This document shows positions 1 through 12,200 of a stretch of DNA of 64,000 bases, one piece after another. This DNA comes from Sclerurus mexicanus (Eukaryota > Chordata > Aves > Passeriformes > Furnariidae). The translations under genes were made by a program, and so were the position numbers. The DNA lies in the NCBI GenBank assembly GCA_013396755.1, contig VWZF01003849.1, positions 41,943-105,942 on the forward strand. The letters are read 5' to 3'. The notes below the pieces were generated by a model, which did no database searches, was not told the DNA's origin, and worked only from the letters and a program-made list of their open reading frames with translations. Position 1 is the stretch's first letter, and each line of letters starts with the position of its first letter.

Positions 1-3000
1 AAAATCACTTGCCTTGAGGATTTAAAAGTTCTGAGTACTTTGTTTTCAAAAATGCTTCTGAATCACCTAATTTGTTCCCTTGTGTTACTACTGATTTGTT
101 TCTGATGTCCCTTATACACATGTAAATCTATCTATTTGATGAAAATTTGATGCTGTAAGAGATATACATATGCATCATATTTACAAGTATTGCTAAGAAA
201 AACACATTGTAAGCGTGTGAGTCTGTGAACAGTGAGAACTTGTATCCAAAGATATCTCACTAGTAATTCTTGTTTTCTGCTTTAATTAAAACAGATAATA
301 ATTCAATGGTTAGTGCATACAGAAAATGTCTCATGCAGATAGTTCAGGATGTGGCTCTCTAAAGAGGGTAATGTTTAAAAAGTAGTCTCAAACTTTATAA
401 AGAACCCTTTCTAAATAAACATAGGAAAAGCCCTTAATTTTTGGCTTTATTTTTGTAATGTCTTATAGACTCTCCTTTTAAAGTACTGGCTATTACCAAC
501 TGCTTTTCTTATGGAGCAATTACTGATGCTTTACATAATTTTGACCTCTTCATCATTCCCACTGTGATCCACTGTGAATGTAAGCTGGAAGTACATTCAG
601 TAATTTTGTCTTATTACTTTACTTTTCAATAAGTTATCCTGCAGTTTTCACCACTTTCTTGTCATCTGCAGTAAAGGATATAGTTGTTACAAGCTGTTTT
701 TTAACATCTTTTGTTATGTTTCCTCATGCAACTGGAAAAACAGTTTTTCAAGACAGGTTTTCAAAACACAAGCCCTTCTTCGGGTCTGAAATGGAAACAG
801 CAAAACTTTAGTAAGCACACCAGTAATGCACGCATACAAGTCTGTTAAGTGAACACAAAGAAATAAAAGTATCTGAATAACACTGTGTTCTAACCATTTT
901 CTAGGAAGATTTCTGGAGTTGCTTCCAAAATATTTTTAGAAGTATAAACATTTACGGAAAAGCATTTAAAAAATGTGGCAAATCTGCTATTAGAAGGGGC
1001 TTTAAAAACTAAAATTCCATCACAAAGCACCTTCTAAGGCTTGATAAAATGAAGACTGACAGTCTACAAAATATCAAAGAATGAAAAGGCATAAAATATA
1101 CATTAATACAAAAATATATTTTCAAGGAATATACGCACAGCTGTTAATTAATGGCAAATGAAGATCAAATAATTTTCTTGTGCAGAGCCAAAACTACAAA
1201 GTTTAAAACATGACTCATGGTGCAGCATTGATATAAAAACAGTCAGATCAACAGTAGGCACTTGTTATCTCCAAGCAAACAACTCCCAAGACCTCACCTT
1301 CAACCAAAATTTCATTAAACCATCTTTGACTTATAGTAATGTAGCGCTTCATTTGAAATGGGGGGGGAGGTTCCACAGTTTTGTAGTTTCATTTCTTCAT
1401 ATTCACTCTCAGCACAAGTGGATAGAAAGCAGACAACAATATTTTAGCTGCCAACATTTAGTGTTTAAGTTAATTTTTTCCTCCTACAATTATAAGAATT
1501 AGAAACATATCCCTGCACATTTTTTTCCCCCTGCAATATTTACTACATTTTACACAACTCTTACATTGCTGCCATGATGGAATCTGAAAAAAAAATCATA
1601 ATTTTAAAGAAAAAGTAAAAAAACCTGATTCGTGTACTAGCTCTCAAATCTAACTACACACAATCTTCTGAAATTCTTCTTATCTGCAGAAATAATGGTG
1701 AAGGACTAGTTGTCACAAACTCTCATTTTACAATACCTCTCCTTTTTAGGATTCTTTTCTCCTTGGAAAGTAAACTGTACCTAGCCTTTTTTTTTCTTTA
1801 TATACTTTTCTGGATTTTCCACATCTACTTTTTTTAGGTGGCACTCCCTCTATTTCATTGCTTTTTTTCTGCAGATACAATGTATATAAAGAAACTTTTG
1901 AGTTAGAATGCTGAATTAGTAATATGATTTATTAAAAAGAGTTATTTGTCAAGAATTTCTTCAGGAACATCTTAATTAGCAAGAAAGGCAAAGAAAAGGT
2001 AAGTCAAGATTTGCTTGCTGCAGGACATCTGAAAACAGATGCCCAATTGCCTGACAATTTTTTCATCTAGCCAAATATTGCCAAGATTGACAATCACCAA
2101 AACTTTAGGAATCACCTTTAAAGTATTGTGTTAACGTCATTTTTCATTTAGTATGAAGATAACCCATTCATATAATTTACAGTAAATGAGGAATATACTT
2201 CTTACAAAGCATTTTGGAGAGACTATGTACACATTTGTTATCTGCTACCGCAATCCCATACAAGATATGGGAAATAAATGTATTTCTTTTATAATACTGC
2301 ACCTTCTCTGCTAAAAGCACATCACTGAGCCTTGGCAGACAAGAAAACAACCTCCTTCAGGGTGCCACATTGCAGAGTTTCAAGTGCAGAAGAAATGGCA
2401 TAATGTGCAAAACAGGTTCCTACCAGGTAGTGATATCTCAGAACAAAATACTGAATATTTGTGCACACAGAAGTACAAAAAGAAAAAAGTAAGAACAGGG
2501 TGGTCATGAAATAGCCATTAATGAAGGGAAAAAAAACCCAAAAAAACCAAAAGAAAATAATCACTTCAAATGACAGCAGCAGCAAAGAAGCGGGATATTC
2601 AAGACTAAGGCATTGAAAGAAATCCTTCCCAAATTTATATGAAGACAAAGTATTTAGGATTAGAGAAGATAAAATATCAAAAGGCTGAAATTATATTTGT
2701 TTAACAGGGTTTATGAAAAGGTGAATTAGAAGGTGAGCTGCACAAACAAATTAAGATTATGTAGTTTTGACATATCCAACAAAGGGTAATGAAAACCACA
2801 ACTACCACCAGGAAACAGCAGCACGTAACCAGGTCCAGCAAGGGAGCAGTTCAGGAGATGAGGAAGATGATACAGATCACTTGATAAAAAGCTTTTGGGA
2901 GAGCAAAGCCTTGAAGTGTTGTATCTTGTGATACTTCAGATTTCAGCCTTGTCATGGTTTACTATAATCAAAATGCAGGTAACAACATGACACAGAAACA

Positions 3001-5640
3001 GAAAGCAAGCCTGAGGTTAATTTCACTTAAGACATGGGAGTTGCCATGTTAATTGCTGAGAACTATTTGGCCTCCAGAACTTACCTGGCCTCCTTTCACT
3101 CCAGGAGCGAACAAGACAAATATATTAGCTTAGGCTCCCACCTGGTGCCTGGAAGTACTTGCTGGAGTTAAGGCTGCAAATACTTGGTAATTTCTTGTTT
3201 TCATATCACTGTAACTACTTGAAGTCCTCTCCCACCCCCTCCTGGCATTCCACATGTGCACTCTCCCCAGGTGTTGCTCCACTTGTATGAATTTATTTTT
3301 TTTTCATGGATAAAACCACTTCAGCCTATCTCCCCAGTTACTGGTCAAGAGTATTGCTGAAGAGATCCCAGTGTGTGCTAAATTTTACACTTAATCCCAC
3401 CATTTCATATACAATGCGTTTAAGAATAACACTGCATTGCCCAGGAATAGTACAAAACATTACACATAAAAGTTTACACACATCTCCAACTGCTGATTGA
3501 TTCAGCTGGCAATTCCTAGCATTTTTGGCGATCTCAGGCAAAATCATTCTACCTGTTATGTGATGTTTTTGCATGGCTTTACAGCAAGCTCTTCCAATGT
3601 ATTATTACACACATATTTAGGCACATATAAACACATGTTCATTTAGCTGCTAATTTTGAGTTTCAGTCTTTAATTCTGTCATTTAAAAGCTTATAACTGC
3701 TTAGCTTCCAGACAAAACCATGTTCAAAATTATTTTAGTGTGCATAATATTATATATATCATTCAGTTAAATATTACAATTGATGAACAGGAGGACTAAA
3801 TTTATTGAAATATATGTAACAAATAATGCTGCCATTTATACACCTGATTTAGTATAAAACACTTTAAAACAATTTTATAGCTTTAAGTGCATGCACTCCA
3901 ATTTTCTTCTATTTTGAATATTCTGTAGCTACAATCAAGGTTTAACAAAGTTAGCGCTGAACAAAAAAATAAGCCTGTCCTTACATTTTTGTAGACTGAC
4001 AGTAATTTAAGGATCTGTAATTAGCTAAGTTTATGGTCTTGCTTTAATTTATGCTTTTAAATGTAAACAGCACAATCTCAGTCTGAAGTGTAAGGCCTAA
4101 ACTAAAAGTGGAAGACTTTGGAAAAGCTGCAGATGATAAATTCAGAAAAGAAAAGGATAAACCCAAAGATTTCCATTGTTCTTTTCACCCAAATATAATT
4201 TTGGACATGGTTTGGGATTTTATCTGGTCCATACCCCTTCTACAGGTGTGAGTTCTTCTATTTCAAAGGTGATTTGTATTGTAGCAAAACAAAAGCAGTT
4301 GCATTTTGCCCTTTCTGGTGTTTTTGGCATTTTCCTTTCAAGGAAACTCTGCAAGTGGTCTCACTTGTCACCTCTGCCTAAGTCAAGGTTCTCCATCCCA
4401 AAAATCCCAATATATTCTCAGTCTGAATTTTGCTAAGAGGAGACACAAAAGGCCCAGCATGGTCTGAGAAAAATTAAAAACACAAAGCACAAATTAAAAC
4501 AAAGAAAACCACAAAAGTATGACTACAAAGCTATCCTGTAATATGCATGAGGTGTGTGTAACCTACTAATATTTATGATATTTTGAGTATTTTAACAGCT
4601 TATAACTTCTTTGGCCTTTTTTTTTTTTCTGTTGACCACAACAACCTTTGGCCAATTTTGTGCTGCCTTTAAATTTTTCATTCCTCTTTCCTTTTCTACA
4701 TTTGGTATGTAATAAAAATTTCTACAGTCATTCCAGTAGTTCAACATAACAATATTTCAGGATTGCTCCAGAAAATACTTTTATAAGCAGAGATAATGGG
4801 GATGTCTGCAACACTACTGTCTGTGTTATCACACAACCATTAATTATTAAAACACTTTAACCCTACTTAGATCTTCTGTATATTTCATTAATACTTTTAG
4901 TGTACATTAGACAGTTTTCTTTATTACTTTAACATCAGCATCTACAACTCATATTTTCCAATAAAAATTAGTCCTTTAGGTTTGGAGAAAGGAGACTAGA
5001 GGCAGGGATTGGGAAGGGAGACATAATTGTATGTATTGATTACATTCATTTCATAAGACAAGGCATAAAATTTCTGATAGAAAATCAGACCTTGATATGA
5101 AAATAAAATAGACACAAAGAAGTAAAACCCGAGAATCTGGAAAAGCATTTCTTTCTGCTTCAAATAAAATACAGGAGTTAACTATCAGCAGTATGAAATA
5201 GCTGGTTGTTTTAATATCTCTGCTTTATATTTATATTGCATGGTATTACGAGATTTCAACTTTCCCCTTGGAAATTATTTATGCTTTTTAAAATTAAATA
5301 CAACTAAAAATCATTTTGTATTACAATAGCTTCTGAAAGTTCAGATTAATCCTGGAATTGCACTAGAAGGTGGAAACAGGAATGGAAGAACTGTTACTTT
5401 TTGGTGACACAGTTTTACTGCTCAGGGGAACTGCAGTAGGTCACATTAGAAGTTCTAGAGGATAGCTGTAGGATTTTTTTTATTTTTCTCTGATATTGTT
5501 TGACTCTTAAACAATTAGTTTGATTATTTTCTTCTTATCAGATTTCCTATACTTAGAGGCTATATGAGTAATATCATTAAATAGTAAATGATTTTTTTTC
5601 ATCAGCCATATGGTCACCTCAGAGATTCAGGAATCTAATT
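1..5640. other. Gene-free AT-rich DNA
   Basis: No gene, tandem repeat or interspersed element that I can recognise. The stretch is AT-rich with scattered short A or T runs and one G run near 1361-1368. Open frames on either strand are about 60 to 110 codons, have no recognisable domain and show no splice or promoter context. The longest, at 2322-2648 on the minus strand, is a hydrophobic, phenylalanine-rich translation of an A-rich plus strand. I treat them all as chance. Confidence 0.6.
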
Positions 5641-5653
5641 TAGGCCCCATCTC

Positions 5654-5692
5654 TGCCAGTAAGAGTTTACTGGCAATGTGAAGAACTTCACA
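5654..5692. repeat. Two adjacent short inverted repeats
   Basis: The first is a 9-bp perfect stem, TGCCAGTAA (5654-5662) and TTACTGGCA (5667-5675), with a 4-base loop. One base later comes a 7-bp stem, TGTGAAG (5677-5683) and CTTCACA (5686-5692), with a 2-base centre. The surrounding text (about 5640-5700) faintly resembles the CTCTGCCA...TCACT part of a MIR SINE, so the hairpins may be an accident within an old SINE. The pairing is directly visible; a function is not implied. Confidence 0.6.
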
Positions 5693-5699
5693 GTGTACA

Positions 5700-6879
5700 G
5701 AAGTGGACATGTAGCAGAGGAAACCTAAATCTGAGGTGACACGGTGCCACAGACAGTTTGTGTATAGAGCCAATCTCAGATGCTCACATTCTGTCCTGGG
5801 TCATATATGTAAAGTCTGACATATGATGGAAAAAAGGAAATTCACAACTTGGATGATGTAGTGTAAGGAGGCAACTTCTATTTCATATTAAAATTTACAC
5901 CAATTTAAAATGGTCAGCACTCAAAAAACGTGTTTTGGATATCTAAGATTCCATGTTTTAGTGTAAAGAAGTTAATTATATAGCACTACCTTTGAAAAGG
6001 AGGATTGACTCTAATAGTCTTTGAAGTGGTAAAGCTGAAACTAGAACTCACCCATTTGCAACATCTTGAAACTCTAATCATGAAAACTCTCTTCTAAAAT
6101 CAGGACCCTGCTATGACAAACTGTATTGCAGTAGACTTTCTAAATGAAGCCAAAAGGTTGGGTGATTACCTGAAATCACAAAGGTAGAAATTAACTCTGA
6201 AAGGCTGTATTCTGACTGAACCTGACATTGAAGGAAGTGGTTAGGAATAGCCTTTGGAAAAAAAAATCTCATCAACACCTTTGTTCTACCTGAGCAAGTT
6301 TGCAAATAAGGATGTAGATTTTAAATAAACCTATTCATTTTGGAAAATTCTTCACTTGTTCATTCTCCGTGACAAGCTAGAGGACAAGCTAAAACAGTTT
6401 TTAGGGAGCTTATGCTTGCTCTCACTGATTCTGGGCTAGACTGAAAATATGAAGTAAAATATAAGAAATAAGTTTTTATTCTACCACAGTCAATACAAAA
6501 ATAGGCTTTGGTTTATTCAAAGTAGTTCATAAATGTGCAAAAAGATATCTCTGTAAAAAAAGAAAAAAAGGAACGAACAAAAAGAAAGAAACAAAAACCC
6601 CTTAATATATCCAAATGTCTTCATTTTATTCCACTGAAACACTGAATTTTTAAAATTTGAAACAAACAAAAAAAAGAGTACACATATCACAGTATCAAAT
6701 TATCAATAAAGCTTTTGTATAAAAAAAACACTTTCTCTTTTTAGGTACTTACCATTGTTTAACCCAGACAGCAACCAAGTATGGGAGACCCTGCTTCAAC
6801 AAACAAACAAACAAAAAGAAACTCCAAAATTACAAGACCAGAGGTGATACTCAAGTTGCTTTTTACATGAAAGTTCAGA
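5700..6879. other. Gene-free DNA with A-rich and CAAA tracts
   Basis: Non-coding. It holds an A-rich tract at about 6555-6600 and a short CAAA run at about 6797-6820. Around 6015-6060 the plus strand has a weak resemblance to the reverse complement of a MIR SINE (AGTGGTAAAGCTGAAACTAG), too short to call. Nothing else is recognised. Confidence 0.5.
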
Positions 6880-7000
6880 AATGTTCCACTGAAGTGCGCT
6901 GATCTGGGAGCTGACTTTATTGCTCATGTATATGAACCACTGTCCTCATGAAAGGCTCTTATAGTTGCATATGCTAATTCAGTGATTTAGGCACAGTGTT
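6880..7000. promoter_or_regulatory. Candidate conserved noncoding element
   Basis: A stretch of balanced composition without simple repeats. It carries a perfect palindrome GCATATGC (6967-6974) followed directly by TAAT, a combination resembling POU-homeodomain sites. This is inferred from motif content and texture only; no alignment was possible. It may equally be ordinary unique DNA. Confidence 0.25.
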
Positions 7001-9941
7001 TCAAGTAAAACAGTGATAAAGTTATGTGTCAAGTTGGGAAGAGCAATGTGCAAAACATTTGCTTGCCTTTTCCTAACCATTTTCTGATTGCATCTCCCAT
7101 GCCCCTCATGTAAGTCTCCAACCTGAGCCACAGGAGATCAACAAATTATTGTGATTCCATGATCACAAACTCTCTCACATACTCTGTTTGGGACTTTCTT
7201 GTTACAGCAGAGTACCATCTGTGTATGCTGAAAATAAGTATGTGCAGGAGAACTTGCATGACTTAATGTCCATCTGAATCTTTGCATCTAGTCTGAGACA
7301 GTGTCCTGCACTCTCTTACAAGACAGTTGTAGATTTATCTCAGGTATCTTTGATCGTTTCCTGAAACAAATCACACTCTGTCTCCTGATTACAGAAGGAG
7401 TTTAATGAACTTAAAGTTGACATAAGAATTTAAAATGTGCTAGATAAGTCCCACCTATGCACAGTACAATCTTCTTACTCAAATTCTGGATCTTGTTCAG
7501 TTTCCGAAAGCTTTTGCACAGTAGATTTGGTATATTGAGCATGATGCTCCAGGGCTTCTACGTCAAACATGTTGAGAGGAGAAAAAAGAGGAACAGAATT
7601 GCTTCCTTAATTCACAGCATATATACAAATAAAGACAAGGACAGATGATCTTATCATTTTAACAAGTGAAAACAAACCTCAACTATGGTAGAGCAACTAA
7701 AAGAACACAAATATTTCCTTTTGATACAGCAATATGCTTTAGGTCAGTTTTTGAGGGCAAGTTGAAACTTTTGAGATTGTTCTCACTGATGAAAAGCTTT
7801 CCAAGATCTTAGGCTCCAGTGAGCTAGGTGCTGGACAGACTCTGCCTACTCCAGATGTCTGAAAAGGGAACATAGAGTCTAACCTCAAACAAGACGATGC
7901 ATTTCTGTTACACTTCTGTTTTACCAGCTCTCACAAAACCGAATAAAAACAAAACCTTTTTTTAATTTCTTTTTGGATGCTATGGTTATTTCCTGTCTTG
8001 CTTTAGTCCTCTTTCATGTCAAAGACTCTGTGCACTGTAAGTTTATTTAGTATGTAAGTATACTGCAAATTTCATATTTATTAATTTACATTTATTATTC
8101 AATCATAATTAAAGAGAAATCAAAAAGAAATATGTCAAACTTATGGCAAAAGACATTTTAATGAGCTTTTAGCAATTGATCATTAATTGGTAATCACACT
8201 TGGAAAAAGGAAGGCAGGTAGATGGAACTATGTCATCCATGGATCCAACAGCAATTTTCACACTGTTTTCTTTTCTTCTTTATTTATCCAGAAAGGTTAC
8301 ACTAGGAAGAAAAAAAAAAGAAAAAAAAATAAAAAGAAAAAAAAATTGTAGTAACAGACCATAAAATTTACCCTCTTTTAATGAGCATCAAAACTGCACA
8401 ATCAAAAGCAATCACATCCAAATATATTCAGGAACAATGGAATGCTACTAAACATTGTATTTCAGTGCACTAGGTGGTGACAAATACAGCATTGCTATAA
8501 GGCTGTCTTTTTGTAAGAGAAAGATTACTAATAACTCTTAAGCCTTATTTCCACACTCCTGAGATTAGAGAAAACAAACTAGACTTCTCCTAGTTCCTAT
8601 TGCTTTAATATGTCATTTTCTACTAATTGAATTAACAACAGAAAATTTTTCGTCTCCGCTTTGTTTCCATTTAAAGTGATAAGTCACTCATAGTTTTGGA
8701 AAATTCATTACCTTACACCCTCAGACATCTAGAATGTCTTGGACAACTCATCAGAGCTCCAATGCTAAAAAGTTTAAAAAACCTGTGCCTTCAGGAAAGA
8801 GATATTCCCAAATGAGGATGAGAAAAGCCTGGAAATTGTACATACAGGCAAATCTTCAAGCAATGGTCACCCAAGTAAGGGTTGGATAGCTGAGTGCTGG
8901 GTCTTCATCCCTATCTATTCACAGAAATAAAGGAAGAAATATAATTTCATAAACAATGAAGCGGATCATCAAGCAATGTTGAAGTGAATTTCTGGAAAAG
9001 CAATCTTCTTTGGGACTCCACTTAGACTCTGACTTTTTGTTATGAATTCTTACAAAAACAGGTGTGAATTTCTAATGGGAAAGCAGAGTAACCATCCAGA
9101 GCACTCCAGGATGTATGCCAAAGCAAATATACAAGAAAACACAACTGACAGAGCAGGGGCTCTTGCATGTCCCAATTAATTTTGTTTCATCACTGATGCT
9201 ACACATAGTTCACCTTTGGCCTGGGTTACTACAGAATGTGAGAAAGGACTAATATAAACTATCTTCCATGCTTCTTCCCTGTCTTATTTCTCTGAATACA
9301 CCTCTCCCTGTCCAAATATACAATTCTCTAATCTATCCCCTTTGAAGGAACTACTGCACAACACGTGCTTGTCTCCCCCCTTTGCCTGTGCTCTGAGCTG
9401 GCCGGACACAAAAAGTTAGATGCAAAAGCTAGATAGCCATTAGCAGAACACTGAGCCTCACTGGTAAGCCCCACTGAGAGACTAATGGCTTCTGGTTTAT
9501 ATCTACCCAGGCACATACTTCAACTCCACCTCAATCTACAATATCTTGTGCATCAGCTGCACTTGTACAGCCTGTTAAGCTGATACTGGCACCTATGAAA
9601 TGTCCATGCAGAAATCCAGCAAACACATCAGATTATTTTTCAACAATGCCTTGACATATGAGGAATAAAATTTATATAAAAGATTTGAAAGTGAGAGCTT
9701 ACATTCAACTCTACTGTCATTCAAGCCTTTCTATTCTTTCAGTGACCAGTAGAACAAGCTACTTCGGGTGACTCAGAGCTGGTTCCACCACTAAACTTCC
9801 CCCATCATGAACTGCTGCAGCCTGACTAGTCATCTGACCCTAAAGTTCAAGATTTAACCTCAGAAATAAGTGTCTTCCTGCACTGGAGTAGAGCTGGCAG
9901 TTCAGTCAACTCATTAATGACATTGAAGAGCAGCCCAGCTT
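7001..9941. other. Gene-free AT-rich DNA
   Basis: No recognisable gene or transposon. An A-rich low-complexity tract (AAAAAG/AAAAAT units) lies at about 8306-8346. Short open frames at 7457-7648 (plus) and 9328-9516 (minus) have no recognisable features. Confidence 0.55.
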
Positions 9942-9976
9942 GAACAACTGTTTCCCTCTGAGCAAAACAGTTGTTC
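9942..9976. repeat. 12-bp perfect inverted repeat
   Basis: GAACAACTGTTT at 9942-9953 is exactly reverse-complemented at 9965-9976, with an 11-base spacer. Each arm contains a CAACTG/CAGTTG core that resembles an E-box or MYB half-site. The repeat could form a small hairpin in single-stranded DNA or RNA or could bind a dimer. I see no gene nearby that it would serve. Confidence 0.75.
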
Positions 9977-10769
9977 CCTCAGTCAGTGTCTTTGCTAATG
10001 CAAGTGAACAGAGGTAAAGTCTAAAGGTAAAGACTAAAATGCCTTCCTGAGCTGTCAGCGGACAATCTGACTGACAGGAAACATGGCCAACCTACCTTTC
10101 CTTCTATTTTGATCTTCCTGACAAACTTTCCTGTTTAAAGAAAACCAGTGTTTGCACACACAAACTGGACCACATAGAGCAGCTGCTTTGTGCATCTGTC
10201 TCATCTCTCAACTGCAGTTCCTTTCTTTCCCACCTAGGGTTTAGGCAAGCCAATACCAAAATTGTGGTTCTGAGTCCACCTGTCAATAGCATGATTAAGT
10301 TCAGTAGTAGAAATGGATCTTGGTATGAGAATGGCCCTGCTGTATGCTTAACTATCTTCATATGCAAATTGCCATTATGAGGTTGAGTTCTTAACTGATC
10401 AATTATGTTCAAGTATTTCAATGCTTGTGAGGAGCATGATCTGATCTGATGCCTTCAGCTACCATCCAAACTGATAGTAAGTTGTTGTAGAACAACAGGA
10501 AAGTCAGAACAAACTCACCAAGGTAATGCTGTAAGTGCTTCAGTTACACATCAAAGAGACCATCTTATTTCTTAAATTAACACTGAAGTTCCATATCTGT
10601 CAAATTTCACCAGGTGCAATCATGAAAGGGATTTTACTCTGGGGTGGGGTGTGTGTGTGGGGGAAATGCCTACAATTTGCCAAGTCTTGTCATGGTCTAA
10701 AAACCCTAAAGAAAAAGGTGAGACATATTAAAAAACAAAAGAAAAGACATGCTAGTCCATTATCACCTA
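9977..10769. other. Gene-free DNA
   Basis: Unremarkable non-coding DNA. A short GT-rich patch occurs near 10641-10660. Open frames at 10104-10421 (minus) and 10535-10891 (plus) have no recognisable domain; the second runs into the conserved-looking segment that follows. Confidence 0.5.
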
Positions 10770-11060
10770 TGATCAGCCCACTGTGCATTGCTGATCCAGC
10801 TCAATGTCTGAAGCCAACAGCGATGTGCTTTTGCCCATTACTGCGGCCTGCACAGAATGACTCGTTAGGGGGTGGGGTTATGACAGAATAATCACACCCT
10901 CGGGTATTGGGTACACAACCACATCTCAAATCTTGTAACACCCCAGAGGTGTGATTATCTGCTGTCATGCTTTAATTCTTAATTAAAACAAGAGCTGAAG
11001 CTCAGATAAGATCTGTGAGAGGATTATGGTCATTCTTGGTTAGACAAGGAGGAACGTGTA
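10770..11060. promoter_or_regulatory. Candidate conserved enhancer-like element with inverted T-box-like sites
   Basis: This segment differs from its AT-rich surroundings: it has more CpG, few homopolymers and dense transcription-factor-like motifs. An 11-bp perfect inverted repeat pairs ATAATCACACC (10888-10898) with GGTGTGATTAT (10948-10958). The right arm contains AGGTGTGA (10947-10954), the T-box consensus half-site; the left arm holds its complement TCACACC (10892-10898). TAATC and GATTA cores beside them resemble bicoid/OTX-type homeodomain sites, and TTAATTCTTAATTAAAA follows near 10974. T-box and homeobox site preferences are established knowledge; enhancer function is inference. Confidence 0.4.
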
Positions 11061-11869
11061 TCTTTGGAATTAAAATTCAGGTGCTTGGATGAACTCTGCA
11101 ACACTGAGCTGTGCTTGAATTTGGCTTGTCTTAGCTTTCCCTTTGATGTGATTTAACCAGGAGGTAGCCCACATACAAAAAGCTGTAATCCCCAGGAACC
11201 AAACACTGAATAACCCAATAAAGTACACAGAGCTGCCATCATTCAAACATTTTTGCACTTTAATTACTTCTTAGCATTTTGACTTAAATAAAACTATAAA
11301 CTCTAAGTGTACTTCTAATGATGCTAAAAGATTGATTCTTGTTACTTAATGTTAGTACAAGTCACAGCAGTCATAAAAACACTGGAGGAATGTCTTGATG
11401 AAATGTGTACTAAGCTACTCAACTTGCACATATAAAGATGGATATACAGCCTGAGAAAAAATGAACATAAAGCACTCTGTGATTTTTTAAAAAACCTTAT
11501 TTTTAACAAATATTAACACAACTTAGGTCTCTTTTAAAGGTTACATTTGCATTTACAAAGAACTTTCAAGCAATTTAACTACAATGAATTTTAACAAGGT
11601 GCTTCCTGTTCTCACTGCTTACGTATTTTTAAATTTTATGAGACTCTTCTGGCAGAGTTTTGTAGCTGTTAAGATGAAAGTCTGGATGCATGCATACTTG
11701 AAAAGTGAAGGAGGAGGAAAAAGAAGAAAAAGAAGAAAATAATCAATTTGGTATCAAATTTATTCCAAAGCCGAATAGTGCATTTTTTCCTGATTGTGAA
11801 AGAAGACATGCAGGGAGGTCAAAGGTCAAGAAAAGAGGAGACAGTATTGTGTAGGAACTGTCACGCATC
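11061..11869. other. Gene-free DNA
   Basis: AT-rich, non-repetitive. A short purine-rich run (GAGGAGGAAAAAGAAGAAAAAGAAG) occupies about 11710-11737. No recognisable gene; open frames at 11070-11258 (minus) and 11748-11945 (plus) show nothing familiar. Confidence 0.5.
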
Positions 11870-12200
11870 ACCACCTATTTTGACATGCACAGGGCCGTTT
11901 GTTGTCTGTCGAACATGCAAATTAAGTGCCTGCTGTCATAGCTAGCCGATATCTGAAAGTGGAAAATGAGACCACCTGTAACCAGTGAATGGAGTGATGG
12001 ACAAGCATTCAGAGCTCGTCATTTCCAACGCCATTCACACCACCTCCGAATTGCATATGACATGTAAAAATCTTTTCTTAATATTCACAACCGGGAAGTT
12101 TGGGGAATTATGGAAGCTTCAACTGCTGCATCTAATGGGTTCTCCAAGCAGACAGCTGTGACTGTGAGCTGGCTTGATAATTAGGTGTCCAGGAGGATTT
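11870..12200. promoter_or_regulatory. Candidate conserved noncoding element with octamer motif
   Basis: A second enhancer-like stretch about 0.8 kb beyond the previous one. It has several CpG dinucleotides (unusual here), an octamer ATGCAAAT (11915-11922) running into a TAAG homeobox-like end, an E-box CACCTG near 11975, TCACACC near 12037 and GATAATTAG near 12176. It carries no repeat and no plausible exon. The motif content is seen; the conservation is a guess. Confidence 0.35.
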
